From: Fasciola hepatica
Taxonomy: Eukaryota > Platyhelminthes > Trematoda > Plagiorchiida > Fasciolidae
Assembly: GCA_948099385.1 (NCBI GenBank)
Contig: CANUEZ040000105.1
Location: 186,001-250,000, forward strand
DNA length: 64,000 nt
Reading direction: 5' to 3'
Shown: piece after piece, positions 59,104 to 64,000 of the stretch
Position numbering within the stretch: the first letter of the stretch is position 1
Layout of the letters: every line of letters starts with the position of its first letter
Notes under the pieces: model-generated
What the model was told of the DNA's origin: nothing
What the model saw: the letters and a program-made list of their open reading frames with translations, nothing else
Databases searched by the model: none
Made by a program: the position numbers and the translations under genes

Positions 59104-60881
59104 ATTCACAAAATGTGTACAAGACCGGAACGTTCTAAAATGAACCGTGCTTCTGTAATATATCAGTTCACCTTTACCGTCATTGATACGTGAAAACATA
59201 CTCTTCCACTGTGGCTACACCGCCATTGTATCTAAAGCTGTTTTTATGTCGGTTGGTGGACGGCAGTTGGATAGTGTCATGATCATTTGCCTACTCAGAT
59301 TATTGAGCATGAAGCACGACAGAGGTGATCGTCCCATTACTTACGGTGAATCTGTTGTCTATTTTGATGGTCGGATCCAGAGGTATCTTATGGAACAGTT
59401 TGACTAATCTACTGTATTCGACGAGATGTGAGGGAAAATGGAGATTTAGAAACCGTAGTGTGTTACCACGTTGCATTTAGAGATAGTGCATCATACATGA
59501 TTACTCATCTTATATCTACGGTATCAGTGCGTTTACCACACAGTAATCCTCTTGTATGGCGGACGGGTTATCTGTTGGGGCCGAGTGCCATGAATGCATA
59601 GCCCTTAACAGTCTGCACAGGTAGCTTACTGTAAACGTGTGAGTAGTAAGATATCCTATTTAAAATTCACTAGACGAGCACCAGGTCTAACGTCAGTGCC
59701 AAAGTGGATCAACCTGAATAAAACTAGTCCTCAGTCCTACTGAAACATTCTGAAGGCAGCTCAGCTTGCTTCTAAGCTCTCAAGGATATCAGAGTTACCG
59801 GACAATGAAGTTATACTCAAAGAGTATGTAAACATCGAATGGGCACCTTGAGGAGAGACTTTAGGATTCGGCAAGCTACAAGTTCCACTCCTGGATTTTC
59901 TCTCACATCCACTCAGTCTGGCTCAATTCTACATCAAACCCGTGGTCATTGGAAAAATTCTGTTTTATTCAGCTCAAGTCCTAGATTTGGTTTACACTGT
60001 TTGAATTCATCAGATTCTGAAAGGAATTACCAGTAGGGAAAACAATTCCTCAGATCGTAACAAAGAAGTTAATTTAGATAGTCACAAAAAGCCATGCATT
60101 GGGTTCGTCGGGAAATTTAAGGGCTTCGGTGAGATAATACCCCCTATCAACAAAGAATCAAGGAGACCACTCAAATTGTTTATTGTCGGAAATCTTTGCA
60201 TTCAGGTGAGAAAGTAATCGACGCAGTTTTGTTATTGCAATCAGATTGCAATCTGGATGGGTCAGTGTTCCCTGGATATGTTATTTCCGAAAATCTATTC
60301 TCGAAGAAATCAATGTGATGCGAAATCATTTTTGTGTTGTAGAAATAACCAACCAAATTAGTTGAAACTCCAGCTTATTACCGTCTGAATACATGCTGTT
60401 TTCTTTTTTGGTAATTCTCAGCTCCAGCCCTAGGAAGCGGAGTCCTATCATAAGGAATAACTAATGTCATTTAGTAAATCATCGGGACGAGTACAATTGT
60501 TTTTAATTCATTTGATTTGAGCTAGTCAGTACACATCTGTTATCCATGGTTAGTCATTCGGGGCAATTGGATGAGTTTGGTCAACTACATCAAACAAAAC
60601 AACAAGAGTATTAGAAAAATCGAATCAATGGGTTTCGTTTGTTATTTAGGGTAACAGAATCCACGACGTTACGAATCCACGATTCCAGTGTGTACGGACA
60701 AGCAGATCTGCTTTGCTAGCATCCAAAGAAATGAACACATTTTGGGTTTATTCTACTGAAACATGCAAAGGTAGCCGTATGTCGATAAACAAATATATTA
60801 ATTGGAGGGTAGGTAAATGCGTCAATGAGGGATTTTGTGGTAACCTGTTTGCGATTTACACCTTTCCTATATGAGAGTTTA
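59104..60881. other. No gene assigned
   Basis: Two plus-strand frames are noted: 59183-59407, 74 codons, and about 59779-60003, which reads LPDNEVILKEYVNIEWAP and LGFGKLQVPLLDFLSHPL but contains one stop. Neither has a second supported exon. Confidence 0.4.
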
Positions 60882-61012
60882 CTAGTCGTCTGACGGTTTC
60901 CTGCACAACTTCATAACCACCTTCGGAGGTACTCGGCGATACGAGAGCAATATCAGAATCAGAGTTACAACGGTAATACAGAACCCCGATTTGGATAGAT
61001 CAGGTGCCGTAA
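60882..61012 (-). CDS. Putative terminal exon with one membrane segment
   Basis: It follows acceptor ggctctattcgtcag with a T-rich tract. It encodes TAPDLSKSGFCITVVTLILI, LLSYRRVPPKVVMKLCRK and stops after PSDD. A hydrophobic stretch of about 16 to 18 residues followed by Arg/Lys suggests a C-terminal membrane anchor with a short cytoplasmic tail. No family is recognised. Confidence 0.4.
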
Positions 61013-62634
61013 CTGACGAATAGAGCCATACAAATTGAAAAAAGAAAAACACGGCTCTTAAAAGATGAAAAATCAAGGGCGACCGGGTCTCTCAACTTAT
61101 TTTCCATACAAATCACGTGAGTAATTAAAACCATGGATTGAAAACTACGTGTTTGAAAAGTAAAAATCGTCACTTTTGCACGCAGACTGAACTGAGGAGC
61201 ATTATCCAGATACAGGATATCTACTTGAAATCCTATTCAACACATTCAATCTACCGAAACTGGATCATGAACAGCGGAAAACAACACAATAGCAAGCTTT
61301 ACTTCCAAGTCTGTTCACCATGTAGACAAAGGGCTCGACGTCGACAACAGAAGGTACAGATCCATTATAATTCCAGGTTGCTAACATTTGATGAGCCGTC
61401 TGCTGACTAAGAAGGGCAATCTAGCCGTCATGACGGCTCCGTGAACAAAGTGGGATAACAGATTTCAGAAATTCTTTGAACTAACGAAGCAAGGTGAATC
61501 GAAAACACAACTCCACCCCCACACGTGGTTGAACACCTTCAATCTACCGCAACTGAACCGAACACTTGACCCCCAAGGCCGCCTAGGCTTGACGTAAGGG
61601 ATTTAGCAATGTGACGCTAGACATGATATAGTGCCCTTCCGCCACTGTCTTTGGATGACATCAGAATAATTCACCACAGAGTTTGACCAGTGCGTGACAA
61701 TTCGTCATGCAGAGTGAAGTTCCAAACGGACGGGCATTTTATTCATGATGGAACGCTATGAAAATATCTTTATACCATTCCTGTACATGAACGTAGGGCA
61801 AGATGCATACCCCAAAGTCTCATAGACTTGTTGCACTATTGCTTATCACCACAAAACTATCGTCAATAACAAATATTTGGACTGATCGAGACTTTGATTT
61901 GTGCAAAGCAAAATACGATAGTAGAGTGGAACCGGTCACCCATCGATCCTCGCGAATTTAAAGCGATCGATGATGTGTTTTTCTGATCATATTCGCGCCA
62001 CGTATGAAACAGATGTTCATCAGCTTTTCTGTGATCGTTAGTGATCAACGTTTGGACAACATGTACATAAACGCGGTTTTTTGCACACACAAATAATTCT
62101 GTCAATTTTATTTGCGTACGATTTATTTCTCTTGGATATTATTAGTATTTTCATGCAAGAATTCTGGAGAGTTTATTGACGCATTCCTCTTTGAGGTATT
62201 CATTCTATTTATTGGTCTACGGTTCTGATAACATACCTGGGGAGCATTGGATTCTCTCCACCTTATGATGTTTTACGATTATTATTTTTACGTCGAAAAT
62301 TCAAACGAAACGATCAGTCGAGAATAGCTTGCAAATGAATTATCCATCTGCCCACCATTTTTACTGTATTAGACCACTCATAGTCTAATTCATCCGAGCT
62401 TTTCCCGCATTTAGTTTACTTTGTAAACTTTGACAATAACACATAAAATCTAAAGGGCGATTGAAGACCTGTGAAAAATGAAGGATTTTCGGTATTTTCA
62501 CCTTGTTACGACAAACAGATCTCGGCTTGTAATTTATTGGGTGATTATAGTTTCTAGGCAACCCTTAATCATTTACTTTCCTTCGAAAATGACCATGTGC
62601 CCTATACTGACTCCGTTCTTGAATATTTCTTCTT
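61013..62634. other. No gene recognised
   Basis: A 90-codon basic frame at 61138-61410 (+) has no splice support. Nothing else was seen. Confidence 0.45.
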
Positions 62635-62860
62635 TTACATCCAAGATGAGATGTGAATGGGAGGAAACTTGCTTGGTATGTGAGGATGACTTTACAAACA
62701 GAAGGATGGAATAATTTACATCTACTATGTTATCTGCAATTTGGACTCAAATGTAGACAAGGCGTGTTTGGATTACGAGATGCGAAAAATGGGACGATGC
62801 AATTCACAACTGGATGAAAACAGACGAGATGAAGCCGGTAAACTTTATTCATGAGAAACG
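62635..62860 (+). pseudogene. Third, frameshifted copy of the 28-30 kb coding module
   Basis: On the plus strand, FTSKMRC and CEDDFTNRR, then a broken stretch, then DKACLDYEM and, in another frame, AIHNWMKTDEMKPVNFIH follow the order of the long exon of the tandem modules (YTSK, CEDDFT-RR, DKACLDHEV, IHNWMKS, KPVNFIHVT). At least two frameshifts and in-frame stops make it non-coding. The bases after the match still hold a donor-like gtaaat where the tandem copies have gtaact. Confidence 0.65.
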
Positions 62861-64000
62861 TAAATTTCATTATTTTACACTTGGAATTCGAATCCGTTTT
62901 GTACTGAATCCAGTTTGAATGGATTTCATTGATTTTCACGAGATCTACGTAACGCGTGATCATTGTGGTTCGAAAGTTAAGATTTGACTCAAAAGCAACC
63001 AGTCGTTTTACGTGGCAGATAACGGGAACCAGAAAGAAACACGAAGTTAATACTCGTCATCATCCTTTTTTGACTATCTGTATATTTTATCCAGTTGGTG
63101 AGACGGGACGTAAATAAGGCTGTGATTCGTTCTAATGTGGAGCATTGGATTTGCTCTTGCCTTATTTTCAGCTTGTAGAGCTAATTGTTCATAGTGTCTC
63201 CAATTATGCGACATTTATTTTCAAATTTTTCCCTTGAATATTGGTCATTCACATATCAAACAATACTGAACATTCAAATTTCAATAAAAGTGTCCGATGA
63301 ATCATCCGTTACGTGATAAGTCGAACAGGATGGATTCGGTTGGGCTAAATATTTGATGACAAATCCAATATGCAATTTCAGAATTTGCTTCATTTCAGCT
63401 TGAAAGTGGACAGGATGCCAAACGAGTATCCTTACTTTATGTACAAAAGTCACGGAAGCATAATATTCTTATGAAATCCTGACTGTTGGTCTTTGACGTC
63501 TGATTGTAGGTCATTACAAGACATTCCAGAATCCCTCACAGAAGTGAACAAATTTCGTTGTTGACTGTTCGCAATCAAAATTTAGAGGATGGAAGTGAAC
63601 TGTTATGATAAAAACACTTGAAATGCCGTTGAAAGAAATACTTGAGCAAACTCCATTAAACCAACCAGTCGATCACCCACTGGAGGTTCCTTATGGTGGC
63701 TCCGCATTATTCATTTGAGACACACATTGGTGAGCTCCATAGCGACATACACCTATCATACCTTAAGCAACGTGACTTGAAGTAATTTGATCTTCATTAA
63801 CTTTAATTTTATAACATGGAAAATGCAAGCTGTGGTTTTGCATCGCTACTGGTCATGAAATCTTATGTCCGTCCTATCATTCATGCAAAATGAAAAATAA
63901 TTCGTGGGAAAAGTTTGTGTTGGAACATGATAATCATAAGTTGATTGTCTAAGAATTAATCTTATGACTGGAACAAAATAGGTTATTTTAAAATTAATGG
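62861..64000. other. One weak exon, otherwise nothing
   Basis: At 63400-63483 (+), after acceptor cttcatttcag, 27 codons read LESGQDAKRVSLLYVQKSRK and stop shortly after. It could be the end of a gene but stands alone. The rest shows no coding or repeat structure. Confidence 0.35.

Overview
This is a eukaryotic, repeat-rich, AT-leaning window and most likely comes from a parasitic flatworm (trematode or tapeworm). That assignment is an inference. It rests on the mix of decayed RTE/CR1-like LINEs, Penelope-like elements with a GIY-YIG endonuclease, a Ty3/gypsy element with tRNA-primed LTRs, long GATA and TA microsatellites, tRNA-derived SINEs, and gene models with very short introns (about 40 to 100 bp). 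There is no prokaryotic organisation: no operons, ribosome binding sites or CRISPR arrays.

Layout. 1-5 kb: a 1.69 kb foldback structure with 320-bp arms, otherwise non-coding. 5.5-7.2 kb: two small plus-strand exon clusters. 9.2-10.2 kb: a decayed LINE. 10.9-12 kb: a 577-bp GATA array and its degenerate flank. 15.7-17.5 kb: a TRIM-like non-autonomous LTR element with 73-bp terminal repeats, a target-site duplication and a triplet-repeat interior. 20 kb: a plus-strand gene with a 41-bp intron. 22.9 kb: a Penelope remnant. 24.4 kb: a minus-strand gene end. 25-25.8 kb: an inverted pair of tRNA-SINE halves, and a 270-bp repeat sitting between two TA microsatellites. 28.8-31.7 kb: a tandem duplication of a multi-exon coding module on the minus strand, with a third frameshifted copy at 62.7 kb on the plus strand. 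33.1-34.1 kb: a plus-strand five-exon gene end. 38.2-39.4 kb: a Penelope fragment followed by an opposed LINE fragment. 41.9-42.3, 44.4-45.2 and 48.9-49.6 kb: small minus-strand genes. 51.0-55.2 kb: a complete-length but decayed Ty3/gypsy element. 55.3-61 kb: scattered gene ends.

The gene models were assembled by eye from open frames plus splice donors and acceptors. The strongest are those where reading phase is kept across successive junctions (48.9-49.6, 41.9-42.3, 33.1-34.1, 28.9-30.3 and 20 kb). None of the encoded proteins could be assigned to a known family, so no shared pathway is claimed. The most distinctive observations are the tandem exon-module array, the TRIM that shares its LTR terminus and primer-binding-site design with the nearby gypsy element, and the near-identical foldback.
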